Positions 41,117-49,473 of a stretch of DNA of 64,000 nt are shown piece by piece. The stretch lies in assembly GCF_002198095.1 (NCBI RefSeq), contig NZ_NHMK01000020.1:62001-126000 (forward strand), in the 5' to 3' direction. The notes beneath the pieces were generated by a model. It had not been told where the DNA came from. It saw nothing but the letters and a program-made list of their open reading frames with translations, and searched no databases. The position numbers were made by a program, and so were the translations under genes. Origin of the DNA: Deinococcus indicus. Lineage in GTDB: Bacteria > Deinococcota > Deinococci > Deinococcales > Deinococcaceae. Each line of letters opens with the position of its first letter. The first letter of the stretch is position 1.

Positions 41117-42612
41117 TCGCGCCACTCCTGCCAGCGGTGGACGGTGATCGGCGCCGGTTTCCCCAGCAGCCAGCGGCGGCCCGGATGCGTGAGGATCGCA
41201 AACCGCCAAGACGCGACCGCCGGGTCTACCCAGCCGGGGAACTGCTGCTCCAGTGTGTGCAGCAGCTCGCCCGCCTCGTTGTAGAGCCGGTGGGTGAGCG
41301 TGAATCCGGCCGTCGTGCCGCCCGTGCCGAACTGCACCCGCGCGTCCCGGCGCGTCATCTCCAGGCGGCACCGCTCGCCGCCCCGGACGCCGAACGACCA
41401 CAGGTTGTCATCCCGGCGTGGGGGGTGTATCAGCGTCAGCACGTTATCCACGCGGCCCAGACTGTCCTGATAGACAAGCGTGGCGTTCTCTCCGGCGTAG
41501 CTGCCCCCCGTCATGTTCAGGAGGTGCGGCAGCTCGTCATGCAGGCGCGCGTCTGGGTAAGCAGTCGGCAGGAAGCTGACCTGACCGCCCCAGGCGCGCA
41601 CATCCGGCGTGTCATCCAGGCTGAACTCCAGCACCCAGCGGGAGGCCAGCGCACCGGACGGCCCGAGAGGCGCCGCCGTGCGGATCAGCTGCGCGCCGGC
41701 GGTGCGCGCCTCCGTGGCTGTGGTGGTCAACGTGACCGGCACGGAGAGATCCAGGTCAAACACCACGGCGCCGGTACTGCTGGAGCCGTCCGGCCACACT
41801 GAGGAGGGCGTCAGCGCCGGTATGTGCGCCGTGAACCCGCCGGCCACCGGGTAGGCGTTCACGTCTGCCGTCTGCCCGCCGCCCAGGTCAGCGCGGGCGC
41901 GCGGCGTCCGGAGCGTCCAGCGCAGCGTGTAGGCCCCACCGGGCAGGACGCGGCCCACCGGCAGATCCAGCGCGGCCACGTCGGGGAACTCCGCGAATGT
42001 CGGGAAGGGGCCGCCCAGGAACACCTCCACTTTGCGGCTACTCAGCACACGGCCGCCCTTCGGTGCCGCGTCCAGCAGCTCCGCCACCGTGGCGCCGTCC
42101 GGGCCGATCAGCGCGAGGTCATAGCGGGTGTCGGCGCACTCCAGGCGCGAGTAACTGCCGCTGCCGCCGCTGCCGGCCGCGCCGTAGGTGGTGCCGCCCA
42201 GGCGGAAGAGGGCGGAGACCCGCGCGACGTGCGCGGCGCCGGGAAGATCGACCAAGAGAGAGTGGGCGGCACCGGCCGCCGGGAGACCGCCAACAATCGC
42301 GCCGAACCGGAAGTCGCCCGGTGTGTTGGGCGGGAAGGCGGACAGCAGACTGCGGGGGCCGGTCAGGGGCGTGCCCTGGAGCGTCCAGCCGGTGTCTGGT
42401 TGGTTGGTCGCGTACTGCGCGGCCGCGTAGGTGTAGGGACTCAGGGCCGCCGGGGACAGCAGCACCGCGCGCAGGTACTCCTCGATCGAGTCGAACAGGT
42501 CCACGTCTTGCCCCTCAACGAACGGGCGCGGCCCGGCAGACAGCAGCGCGGACAGCGTGTCGGCTGTGAGGCGTTTGTCGAATGGGGCACCAGGTTCAGG
42601 TCGTCGCAGCAT
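41113..42612 (-). CDS. large structural-type protein
   Basis: 499-aa beta-rich protein with a good RBS. Regular strands throughout (TLQGTPLTGPRSLLSAFPP, GYTLRW-like GGAYTLRWTLRTPRA, VTLTTTATEA), no membrane segment and no known catalytic motif. Size, composition and place between the spike-like gene and the small membrane proteins suggest a virion spike or vertex protein. Confidence 0.5.
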   Translation of the reverse strand: MLRRPEPGAPFDKRLTADTLSALLSAGPRPFVEGQDVDLFDSIEEYLRAVLLSPAALSPYTYAAAQYATNQPDTGWTLQGTPLTGPRSLLSAFPPNTPGDFRFGAIVGGLPAAGAAHSLLVDLPGAAHVARVSALFRLGGTTYGAAGSGGSGSYSRLECADTRYDLALIGPDGATVAELLDAAPKGGRVLSSRKVEVFLGGPFPTFAEFPDVAALDLPVGRVLPGGAYTLRWTLRTPRARADLGGGQTADVNAYPVAGGFTAHIPALTPSSVWPDGSSSTGAVVFDLDLSVPVTLTTTATEARTAGAQLIRTAAPLGPSGALASRWVLEFSLDDTPDVRAWGGQVSFLPTAYPDARLHDELPHLLNMTGGSYAGENATLVYQDSLGRVDNVLTLIHPPRRDDNLWSFGVRGGERCRLEMTRRDARVQFGTGGTTAGFTLTHRLYNEAGELLHTLEQQFPGWVDPAVASWRFAILTHPGRRWLLGKPAPITVHRWQEWRE

Positions 42613-42621
42613 GGCGTTCCC

Positions 42622-43086
42622 TCACTGCATGTACAGCTGGTAGGTGGCGGGACCGTCCGGGCCGGCGTCGATAATCACCTTGCTGATCAGGCAGGTCAGG
42701 GTGATGGTGGTCGACGGCGGGACGGTGTGGCTGGTGCTGGCCTGCCCGCCGAGTCCGACGAGGGTGACCTTGAAGGCGCTGTCGCCGAGGTTCGCGTAGA
42801 ACCCGCGGGAGACGGCGCGCCCCTGGTTCAGCGCTTCGACGTCCACTTCGGCGCGGCCGTCCGTGACGGCTTCGACGATGACAGGCAGACTGCTCAGGCG
42901 GCGCGGGGCAATCCGGGCGCTGTCCTGCACGTCCACCACGCCGAACTCGAAGGCCAGGGCGCGCTGCTGCGCCTGGGTGGCCTCGCGGGTGGCTTTCGCT
43001 TCCGCGTAGAGGTGGGCGAGGCAGTTCTTCATGTCGTCCAGGCCGGTCTGCAGCAGGGGAATGTACTTGGTGAAGTCCGGGAACAT
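42622..43086 (-). CDS. structural-type protein
   Basis: 154-aa protein with a helical N-terminal half (LDDMKNCLAHLYAEAKATRE) and a beta C-terminal half (STTITLTCLISKVIIDAG). The ATG overlaps the upstream stop (TGATG). No family recognised. Confidence 0.55.
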   Translation of the reverse strand: MFPDFTKYIPLLQTGLDDMKNCLAHLYAEAKATREATQAQQRALAFEFGVVDVQDSARIAPRRLSSLPVIVEAVTDGRAEVDVEALNQGRAVSRGFYANLGDSAFKVTLVGLGGQASTSHTVPPSTTITLTCLISKVIIDAGPDGPATYQLYMQ

Positions 43087-43373
43087 CAGCAGTTCTCCGT
43101 GAGGCGCTGGTAGAGCCTGGGGGCCAGCCAGTGCAGGACGTCCGGCAGGACCACCAGGGCAAACCCGATGGATCCGGCGACCCAGCTGATGCCTGTGCCG
43201 GCGTGCAGGTGGTGGGCCACGACCGCCACCAAGTACAGGAACCCGCCCAGACCCTGACTCCATTCGGCGTAGTTGCGGGCGGTGCCGGACAGCACGAAGA
43301 GCACGTTGCGGGCGCAGTAGGCCAGCACCAGGGCATAGACCAGGGTCAGGATGATGGAAACGAGCAGGTTCAT
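43086..43373 (-). CDS. multi-span small membrane protein
   Basis: 95-aa hydrophobic protein with two or three membrane segments (LVSIILTLVYALVLAYCA at the start, FLYLVAVVAHHLHAG, and SIGFALVVLPDVLHWLAP). Overlaps neighbours by one and four bases. Candidate virion membrane protein or holin. Confidence 0.6.
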   Translation of the reverse strand: MNLLVSIILTLVYALVLAYCARNVLFVLSGTARNYAEWSQGLGGFLYLVAVVAHHLHAGTGISWVAGSIGFALVVLPDVLHWLAPRLYQRLTENC

Positions 43374-43573
43374 TCTTCTCCTTGCTGTTCAGGCGCGGAT
43401 TTTTCCTTGCGCCGGTTCAGGACTTCCGGGACTCCCAAGGCGGCGGTGATCACACCGCCGAGGAAGAGGCTCCAGGTGCTGTCGAGGGGCGCATTGCGCC
43501 AGATGCTGTTGCCGGCGAGGGCGAGCATGATCACAACGACGGCGATGAGCAGCAGGCCAACAGGTCGTTGCAT
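43370..43573 (-). CDS. small membrane protein
   Basis: 67-aa protein with two hydrophobic segments (VGLLLIAVVVIMLALAG and WSLFLGGVITAALGV) and a charged C-terminus (RRKEKSAPEQQGEE). This layout is that of class II holins. Overlaps the next gene by four bases. Confidence 0.6.
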   Translation of the reverse strand: MQRPVGLLLIAVVVIMLALAGNSIWRNAPLDSTWSLFLGGVITAALGVPEVLNRRKEKSAPEQQGEE

Positions 43574-43596
43574 TGGGCTCCTGACAGGTGAGGGGG

Positions 43597-43755
43597 TTAT
43601 TTCGTGCCGCCGCAGCCACAGCCGCAGTCGGCTTTCTTCGGCTGGCGCGTTTCGATGAGGCGCATGGTGAGGACCACGACGCCGTACACGAGGAGGGTGC
43701 CCACGGCGGTGTACGCGCCCTGGCGGATGAGTTGGGGTCCGGTTCCTTCTTTCAT
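43597..43755 (-). CDS. small membrane protein with Cys-rich tail
   Basis: 52-aa protein: short polar N-terminus, one membrane segment (TAVGTLLVYGVVVLTM), and a tail reading ADCGCGCGGTK. The alternating Cys/Gly could bind metal or form disulfides. No homologue recognised. Confidence 0.6.
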   Translation of the reverse strand: MKEGTGPQLIRQGAYTAVGTLLVYGVVVLTMRLIETRQPKKADCGCGCGGTK

Positions 43756-43763
43756 GGGGTCAC

Positions 43764-44213
43764 CTACGCTTCGAGCGGGGAAGTTCTGACGACATCGAGC
43801 CAGGCCTGCCGACTTCGGTCGAGCGGCGCGACGTCCGTGCGGAATTCCTGGTACACGGGCTGTATGGAGTGGCCGGGTCCTGAGCGGTCCTTCAGTTGGT
43901 CGACCAGCAGATCACGCACCGACGGAGGGGACGCGGGCGGGTTGGTCTGCCCCACGACGGCCCACGGCAGGTCGGTCAGTGGGATGGGGGGCGCGACGGG
44001 CATGATGGTCATCCGGCCCGGCTCCGGCGCGAACGGCATGGGGGCCGGCGCGGTGACGATGGGTGCCGTGGTGACCGGAGGGGTCGGAGATGGTGTGGAC
44101 ACCACCGGGTTGGGGGTGAGCGCGGCGCTGTTCCTGCGCAGCAGGTAGGACACGCCGGCCGCGCCCGCACCGACGGCCGCCAAGAGCAGAGCGGTCGACA
44201 CGAGGGTCTTCAC
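43764..44213 (-). CDS. membrane-anchored Pro-rich protein
   Basis: 149-aa protein with an N-terminal membrane segment (STALLLAAVGAGAAGVSYLL), a Pro/Thr-rich linker and a charged C-terminal helix (SVRDLLVDQLKDRSG). Likely a virion membrane protein with an exposed domain. Confidence 0.6.
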   Translation of the reverse strand: MKTLVSTALLLAAVGAGAAGVSYLLRRNSAALTPNPVVSTPSPTPPVTTAPIVTAPAPMPFAPEPGRMTIMPVAPPIPLTDLPWAVVGQTNPPASPPSVRDLLVDQLKDRSGPGHSIQPVYQEFRTDVAPLDRSRQAWLDVVRTSPLEA

Positions 44214-44605
44214 CGCTTGTACCCCACCCCGAAGCTGCTGCCGGCCGTGCCGGAGCTTCCGCCGGCTGGCGTGAAGGCAGTGGCCGGGTCCATGGGGCTC
44301 GACGTCGCCGGGGGCGTGGTGTACTGGCCCGCGTACTTGTCGGTGAGACTGGGACCGTAGTAGCCGCCCGAGATGGGCGCCAGGGGATTGCCGGGCAGGA
44401 TCCCGTTCACCCAGCGGTCCACGAGGCTGCCGTACCCGTGGAAGGCCAGGCCGTTGTGGACGCTGAAGTCCGGGGTCTTCTCCCAGAAGTTCACGGGCTC
44501 ACCCGTCTCCCCTTCCGGGGTGGGACGGAGCACGACGGCGGCCGCGACGGCCACCAGGGCCGCGATTCCGCCCGCGATGAGCAGTGTGGTGTTGCCTTTG
44601 GTCAT
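44210..44605 (-). CDS. membrane-anchored protein
   Basis: 131-aa protein starting MTKGNTTLLIAGGIAALVAV, a single N-terminal span, then a Gly/Ser/Pro-rich exposed part with aromatic residues (ISGGYYGPSLTDKYAGQY). Overlaps both neighbours by four bases. Confidence 0.6.
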   Translation of the reverse strand: MTKGNTTLLIAGGIAALVAVAAAVVLRPTPEGETGEPVNFWEKTPDFSVHNGLAFHGYGSLVDRWVNGILPGNPLAPISGGYYGPSLTDKYAGQYTTPPATSSPMDPATAFTPAGGSSGTAGSSFGVGYKR

Positions 44606-45240
44606 GTGGTCCTCACGGCGACGGGCTGCTTGATGACGCCCAGGTCGCGCAGGTTGGCGATGAGGCTGAGCTGCTGGCTGTTCAGTTCGCTCAGGCGCGT
44701 CAGGAGGGGCCGCTTCTGCGCCTCGGTGCGCGCTCCCCACTCGCTGGTGACGGCCGCGCGGATCCGGGGTTCCATGTTCCCGTTGTTGCAGCGAGCCGCC
44801 TGGGTCAGCCACGCGCCGGAGTTCCTGCAGGTGGCCCACTCGCGGTCAGCGACGCTGGCCAGGAACGTGGGATCCACCGGCTGCCCGTCGATGACGTTCA
44901 GCTGGTCGGTGAGGCGTTTGATCTCGTTGTGGGCGGTGGCGAGATCCCGTTCCAGCCCGCTGATCTTGTCGGCCCGGCGCCACGCTTCCTCACGGGCGCG
45001 CTCGGCTTCCAGGGCCTGCTGCGCGCTCCAGCCGGCGTTGCTGCTGCCGACGGGAACGACCACGCCGTTCCCGACTGGGAGGGTGTTTCCGGAGGGGGCC
45101 GGGGCGGGCGTCGCGACAGTGGACGGAGCCGGTGCATCCTGGCTCTTCTTCACCAGGACGAAGCCACCCACGGCGGCTCCGGCGAGGATCAGCATGCCCA
45201 GGGACACGCTGGCGGCGACCATGACTTCACCTTGCTTCAC
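44602..45240 (-). CDS. membrane-anchored coiled-coil protein
   Basis: 212-aa protein with a membrane segment (SLGMLILAGAAVGGFVLV), a Pro/Ala linker and a coiled-coil stretch (ALEAERAREEAWRRADKI). Two cysteines (ATCRNSGAWLTQAARCNN) may pair. Possibly a virion anchor linking membrane to capsid. Confidence 0.6.
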   Translation of the reverse strand: MKQGEVMVAASVSLGMLILAGAAVGGFVLVKKSQDAPAPSTVATPAPAPSGNTLPVGNGVVVPVGSSNAGWSAQQALEAERAREEAWRRADKISGLERDLATAHNEIKRLTDQLNVIDGQPVDPTFLASVADREWATCRNSGAWLTQAARCNNGNMEPRIRAAVTSEWGARTEAQKRPLLTRLSELNSQQLSLIANLRDLGVIKQPVAVRTT

Positions 45241-45243
45241 ACT

Positions 45244-45507
45244 TCACCAGTCCTTCCTGACGCCGGCGTACGCCCAGCCGGGGCCGATGTAGCTGTAGTC
45301 CACGGGGCCGGTGTCGATCAGGCCCGTGGGGGCGTACCCGGTGGCCACGCCGACACTGACGGGCGGCAGGGTCCTGTTCGCGCCGGCAGGCAGTGTGACG
45401 GGCGCACCGGGAGCCGCAGGACGATTGCGGGGCAGGGAGGCCACCAGGGCCACCCCGCCCGCGGTCAGGACGCCCAGCAGGGCCACGACCAGGACGGGGC
45501 GTTTCAT
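45244..45507 (-). CDS. small membrane-anchored protein
   Basis: 87-aa protein with an N-terminal span (VLVVALLGVLTAGGVALVA), Pro-rich middle and a Tyr/Trp-containing end (VDYSYIGPGWAYAGVRKDW). Function unknown; the aromatic end may pack against a capsid surface. Confidence 0.55.
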   Translation of the reverse strand: MKRPVLVVALLGVLTAGGVALVASLPRNRPAAPGAPVTLPAGANRTLPPVSVGVATGYAPTGLIDTGPVDYSYIGPGWAYAGVRKDW

Positions 45508-45755
45508 CAGGCCACGGCCTTGTACGCGACGAACCCGGCGACGAGGACGCCCACGCCGATCAGGGCGTAGGTCATGACCTGCCGGGTGGATTCGGCGGCC
45601 AGCCGGTCGCGTTCCAGTTGCGCGTTGGTGGCGGCCGCCTGGGCGTTCGCGGCGGCCGTTGCCGCCTGCGCTTTGGCCGCGCCGGTTCCCGTGACGGCAT
45701 CGACAATTCCGACCACGGGACCTGCGAGGGCACCGACTGCTGCGAGCCATTCCAT
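45507..45755 (-). CDS. small protein with two hydrophobic segments
   Basis: 82-aa protein from the ATG at 45755, which has a GGGAG five bases upstream; a GTG at 45848 would add 31 residues but has a weaker site. Hydrophobic N-terminus (WLAAVGALAGPVVGIV), an Ala/Gln-rich helix (AKAQAATAAANAQAAATNAQ) and a C-terminal span (YALIGVGVLVAGFVAYKA). Virion membrane protein candidate. Confidence 0.55.
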   Translation of the reverse strand: MEWLAAVGALAGPVVGIVDAVTGTGAAKAQAATAAANAQAAATNAQLERDRLAAESTRQVMTYALIGVGVLVAGFVAYKAVA

Positions 45756-45853
45756 GTTGCTCCCTGTCCCTGTGTTGAGAGGCTTGTGTTCACCCGCAGC
45801 TGCCGCCTGTTCGGCGTAGGCGCGGGTGGCCTGGTAGCTGACGCCCACGCGCC

Positions 45854-46627
45854 TTAGAGCGTGCCGCCGCGCAGTTTGAGTTCCGCCTGCGCGTTCAGCT
45901 GCGCCGCGTCCAGCACGCGGATGGGCGTGTCGAAGACGGGCAGGCTCAGTTCGTGCTGCGCGTACCGGTCGAACACGATGGGCGTCCGGCTGCGCACGGC
46001 GAGTTCCAGACGGAACTGCGGGGGCAGCGGGTACTCGCGGCCTTCACTGCCGAAGGTAGGGGCGCTGCGGGCGTTCGTCTGGTCGGTCTCGTGGATGGAG
46101 CGCAGCGCGCCGCCGAACAGCTTGGCGCTGGCGACGTCGCTACCCAGGGGCCGCACGATGCGCAGTTCGAACTCACCGTCACCGGTGGTGAAGTACACGG
46201 CCACGCGCGTGGCGTTGCCGGGCCGGTCGACCGTGACGGTCCCGGCCGCCCAGTCCACGGCCGCCACCGGCGCGGAGAGCCAGGTGGTGCCGCCGTCCGC
46301 GCTGGTGTACGCCAGGACGTCCGGGTGGTAGGAGTTCGGGAACGCCGCGCCGGGCCGCGGGGACCTGATCAGGGCGTGCCCGGCGGCCGCTAGGTCCACG
46401 ACGAACGCACCGGCCGCCGTGCCGCCGGCGACACCCACTTCATGGCGGCCCTTCAGGTAGAAGCGGAAGTTCTCGCCGCCCCGGAACAGCAGCAGGTGCC
46501 CGAGCGGGCCGTCGAAGTACGCCACGGCACTCTGCAGGCCGAGGACCTGCTGCGCCGGCTTCAGCCGGTCGGCGGTGAGGCTGAGGCGCGCGGCGGTGGC
46601 CAGCGCCTGGAAGGGCATGCCGGTCAT
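45854..46627 (-). CDS. candidate large major capsid protein
   Basis: 257-aa beta-rich protein with no membrane segment, directly after the 160-aa capsid candidate (one-base TGATG overlap). Strands such as AYFDGPLGHLLLFRGGENFRF, VAVYFTTGDGEFELRIVRP and RLELAVRSRTPIVFDRY suit a single jelly roll. In P23-77-type viruses a small and a large MCP are encoded side by side in this order after the packaging ATPase; size (large VP17 about 290 aa, from memory) agrees. No sequence identity has been tested. Confidence 0.6.
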   Translation of the reverse strand: MTGMPFQALATAARLSLTADRLKPAQQVLGLQSAVAYFDGPLGHLLLFRGGENFRFYLKGRHEVGVAGGTAAGAFVVDLAAAGHALIRSPRPGAAFPNSYHPDVLAYTSADGGTTWLSAPVAAVDWAAGTVTVDRPGNATRVAVYFTTGDGEFELRIVRPLGSDVASAKLFGGALRSIHETDQTNARSAPTFGSEGREYPLPPQFRLELAVRSRTPIVFDRYAQHELSLPVFDTPIRVLDAAQLNAQAELKLRGGTL

Positions 46628-47109
46628 CAGTTCAGCTCCTCGAAGTCCACCTGGAAGAAGCTCTTGCCCCAGTCCACGACCTGGGGACCCTCGACGTAGA
46701 ACAGCAGCTCGTGCGCCTCGGGGATCTCGATGCCGGGGCCGACGTTCAGGTCGGTCTGCCCGATGATGGTGGCCTTGAAGTCCTCGTTGCGCTGCTGGGT
46801 GGTATCCATGTCGTGCCACACGCTGTACGGCAGGGCGCGGTGGAACTTGGGGAACTCGTCGGCCGGGCCACGCGTGGCGACCAGGAGCTTGCTGGCGCCG
46901 CTGATCTTGTTCCCGGCCGCGTCGCGCAGGTCGAGGATGATGTACGTGCCGGTCACCAGGGCGTTCCGCACCATGTTCTGGTTGTGCAGGCGGTACAGCG
47001 CGCCGCGCGGGACGGTGATGCGGGCCACGGGCGTGCTGGTGCTGGCGACGTTGGCGGTCAGGGTCACGATGTTGGGGTTGCTCTGGCTGGTGATGCTGGT
47101 TTTACGCAT
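46627..47109 (-). CDS. candidate small major capsid protein
   Basis: 160-aa beta-rich protein beginning MRKTSITSQSNPNIVTLTAN. It has the strongest RBS in the train (AGGAGG eight bases upstream), as expected for an abundant protein. The strand order (VARITVPRGALYRLHNQN, TGTYIILDLRDAAGNKI, HELLFYVEGPQVVDW) fits a single jelly roll. Position after the ATPase and two small genes, and its pairing with a 257-aa partner, match the small MCP (VP16-like) of P23-77 relatives. Inference from size and order. Confidence 0.6.
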   Translation of the reverse strand: MRKTSITSQSNPNIVTLTANVASTSTPVARITVPRGALYRLHNQNMVRNALVTGTYIILDLRDAAGNKISGASKLLVATRGPADEFPKFHRALPYSVWHDMDTTQQRNEDFKATIIGQTDLNVGPGIEIPEAHELLFYVEGPQVVDWGKSFFQVDFEELN

Positions 47110-47147
47110 GCTGGTTGCCTCCTGGCAGAGATGGCGGTGGGGGAACT

Positions 47148-47534
47148 TCAGCGGATCGCGGGGAACACGTCCTGCAGGACATGCGCCATGGCGACGGCCG
47201 CCACGCCCAGGAAGGCGTACTGCGCGTTGCCGTTGGGGACGTACTCGATGCCGGCCACGCACGCGACGACGATGCCCAGGCGGGCCAGCTGACGGTTCAT
47301 GCCCAGCTGGGGAGCTTCCGCGCCGGCCTTGCCGTCGGCGTCCGGGGCGTAGAACTTCAGGCGGCCGCCTTCCAGGCTGGCCACGCCGAACGTGTCGCGC
47401 ATGCCAGTCCACAGCTGCTTTTCCAGCACGGCGCCTGCGGCCGCGCCGGCCGCGGTGGACAGGACACGGGGATCGGTGAGGGTTTCAATGATGTTGCCGT
47501 CGGGTTTACTGAGCCACTGCTGTTTCTGCATCAC
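47148..47534 (-). CDS. structural-region protein, possibly membrane-associated
   Basis: 128-aa protein with hydrophobic stretches (AGAAAGAVLEKQLWTG, LGIVVACVAGIEYVPNG, LGVAAVAMAHVLQDVF). Overlaps the next gene by four bases. Lies between the ATPase and the capsid genes. Function unknown. Confidence 0.55.
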   Translation of the reverse strand: MMQKQQWLSKPDGNIIETLTDPRVLSTAAGAAAGAVLEKQLWTGMRDTFGVASLEGGRLKFYAPDADGKAGAEAPQLGMNRQLARLGIVVACVAGIEYVPNGNAQYAFLGVAAVAMAHVLQDVFPAIR

Positions 47535-47830
47535 GCGTTCTCCTTGAGTGTTTCGATGGCCTGCGCGGCGAATTCCCGCCGCACCAGTGCCTGGATGAGT
47601 CGCCGCACGGCCGCCCGCTGTCCCCAGTCGACGAGCGGCAGATCCATGTACTTCCCGATGACGGGAAGCACGTGATCGACCGCCTCGAGGCGGGGCATCA
47701 CGAGATCCAGCGCGAACTCCTCGCGCTCCGGCCCGTCAGCGCCGGGCAGGGCGTTCCAGGCGTGCTCGATGCCCTCACGGGCAAGGACCTTGGCCTGCTC
47801 CCAGATGTGCTTGAGTTCCTGCTGATTCAT
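47531..47830 (-). CDS. helical protein next to ATPase
   Basis: 99-aa hydrophilic helical protein with a strong RBS (GGAGGG). No membrane segment. Located directly after the ATPase gene; could be an ATPase partner or scaffold. Family unknown. Confidence 0.55.
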   Translation of the reverse strand: MNQQELKHIWEQAKVLAREGIEHAWNALPGADGPEREEFALDLVMPRLEAVDHVLPVIGKYMDLPLVDWGQRAAVRRLIQALVRREFAAQAIETLKENA

Positions 47831-47847
47831 GCGCCCTCCTTCCCTGC

Positions 47848-48567
47848 TCAGGCGGCCTGAGCGACGCGGCCGCCCTGACCGTCCCGCCGGATCACGACCG
47901 TGCGGCCGCGCTTGCTGTCCCGCACCGCGTACTCCGGCGGCTGCCCGTCATCCGGCCGGGCGAACGTCTCCGGATCCGGAATGGACGGGAACAGCGCCTG
48001 AATGCGCCGCCGGTCGTTGAAATCGGTCATGTTGAACACGACCAGGACGTTCACCTGCTTGATGGCCAGGTGCGAGAGCGTTTCGCCTGTGGTGCTCTGC
48101 AGGGTCTGCGTGATCTTCACCAGGTCGAAGCCGAACTTGCGGCCCTCGGTTTCCAGGCGGGCCATCGAGGACGGCATGCTCTTCTTCGCGAGGAACAGGT
48201 GCGTCTCGTCGTAGACGACCAGGCATTCGGTCACGTCGGTGTTGTACTGGCCCAGCAGCCACAGCGCCTTGCCCAGCGTCTCCAGAAAGGCCTTGCAGTT
48301 CTCGCCGGCGGCCACCTCGAAGAACACGCGGCGGTGGTGGCGGATCAGCCCGGCCAGGCCCTCGACGTCGTACGTCTTCAGCTGCTCTTCCTCGCCCACG
48401 TACTCCCGGTGGGCGCAGTGCCGTGACAGTTCCTCGGTGGTGTTGATCATCACCAGGTGGCGGTACCGGCCTTCCAGGGCGGGCAGCAGATCCTCGTCCA
48501 CCCAGTGGCTCTTGCCACTGCCGGAAGATCCGCAGATCAGCATGTTCAGGTACCCGCGGCCGGCCAT
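47848..48567 (-). CDS. A32/FtsK-like packaging ATPase
   Basis: 239-aa P-loop ATPase. Walker A ICGSSGSGKSHWVDE lies near residue 11, Walker B CLVVYDETHLFL near 115, and a downstream TQTLQSTTG could be the sensor region. The compact size and motif layout are those of the A32-like genome-packaging ATPases of membrane-containing (PRD1/P23-77-type) viruses, which drive DNA into the capsid. The gene is translated right after a 54-aa membrane protein and leads to the capsid genes. Confidence 0.82.
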   Translation of the reverse strand: MAGRGYLNMLICGSSGSGKSHWVDEDLLPALEGRYRHLVMINTTEELSRHCAHREYVGEEEQLKTYDVEGLAGLIRHHRRVFFEVAAGENCKAFLETLGKALWLLGQYNTDVTECLVVYDETHLFLAKKSMPSSMARLETEGRKFGFDLVKITQTLQSTTGETLSHLAIKQVNVLVVFNMTDFNDRRRIQALFPSIPDPETFARPDDGQPPEYAVRDSKRGRTVVIRRDGQGGRVAQAA

Positions 48568-48568
48568 G

Positions 48569-48733
48569 TCAGCTGTCCCCGTCGCCCTCGTCCAGCAGGT
48601 CGCGCACCAAGTCCTCGTCCGCCTGCACCACGATCACGGTGGGGCGTGGACGCTCGAATAGCCCTTCGAAGATCTTGATCAGGCCGTAGGCGGCCAGGGT
48701 CGTCAGGACGATGTGTTCCAGTTGGTCTTTCAT
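48569..48733 (-). CDS. small membrane-associated protein
   Basis: 54-aa protein: an amphipathic or weakly hydrophobic N-terminal helix (IVLTTLAAYGLIKIFEGLF) and a very acidic tail (ADEDLVRDLLDEGDGD). One base separates its stop from the ATPase start. May anchor the ATPase to the virion membrane; unproven. Confidence 0.6.
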   Translation of the reverse strand: MKDQLEHIVLTTLAAYGLIKIFEGLFERPRPTVIVVQADEDLVRDLLDEGDGDS

Positions 48734-49473
48734 GCGTGGGCTACCTTCTGTGTGACGGGGTTCAGGGCGCTGCGGGCGTTCAGGAAGGCCAGCGGGTCCT
48801 GGAAGTACTTGCGAACCAGGGCTTCTTCGACGGGATCCAGACCGGAGAGGGGCGTGCGGACGCCACCGGTGGCCGGGTTGTGAGGGTTGAAGCGCGGGTT
48901 GGGCAGGGCGAGTTTGATGACGTCCCAGTGCAGGTGCACGTTGTCAGTGCCGCTGTCGCCCACGCGCCCGATCTGCTGCCCGGCGGTCACGACGTCACCG
49001 GCCTTCACGTCACGGCTGTACAGGTGCGAAGAGCGCGTCCACACGCCCAGCGCGGGGTGGTGAATCAGGACGTTGTGCCCGTAGCCGTAGCGGCTGGCCG
49101 TGGGTGTGCTGCTGACGACTACGCCATCCGCCATGGCCACGACCTTCAGGCCGACCGCACTGGTCAGGAAGTCCAGACCGGTGTGGTACCCGTAGCCGTG
49201 GCGGTAGGTCTTCAGGGCCGCGTGACCCATGAACTTGGGGCCGATCCGGACGCGGGACAGGTCCACTGGCCAGAACAGACGCCCGGCCGGGGTGGGGGTG
49301 GACGGGTCACGTTTGGGGGGGAGGGGTTTAGTCACCACCGCCTCCCGTACCAGTTCCGCTGAAACCGATATTTGTCGTCTGAAGAGGAGTGCCGAGGCCA
49401 GCGCCAGCGAACCCACCAGCAGCAGCTTCCGCTGCTTCTCCGGCGGGATCTCCCTGAAGTTGATGGGGGACAT
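48730..49473 (-). CDS. M23-family peptidase, membrane-anchored
   Basis: 247-aa protein with an N-terminal membrane segment (LLLVGSLALASALLF) and an M23 (LytM) endopeptidase domain: HGYGYHTGLDFLTSAVG (HxxxD pair), SSHLYSRDV and VHLHWDVIK, giving a complete zinc site. Probably a virion or lysis enzyme that cuts peptidoglycan peptides, partner to the transglycosylase at 38059. Its first 146 bases overlap the end of the preceding gene in another frame. Confidence 0.8.
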   Translation of the reverse strand: MSPINFREIPPEKQRKLLLVGSLALASALLFRRQISVSAELVREAVVTKPLPPKRDPSTPTPAGRLFWPVDLSRVRIGPKFMGHAALKTYRHGYGYHTGLDFLTSAVGLKVVAMADGVVVSSTPTASRYGYGHNVLIHHPALGVWTRSSHLYSRDVKAGDVVTAGQQIGRVGDSGTDNVHLHWDVIKLALPNPRFNPHNPATGGVRTPLSGLDPVEEALVRKYFQDPLAFLNARSALNPVTQKVAHA

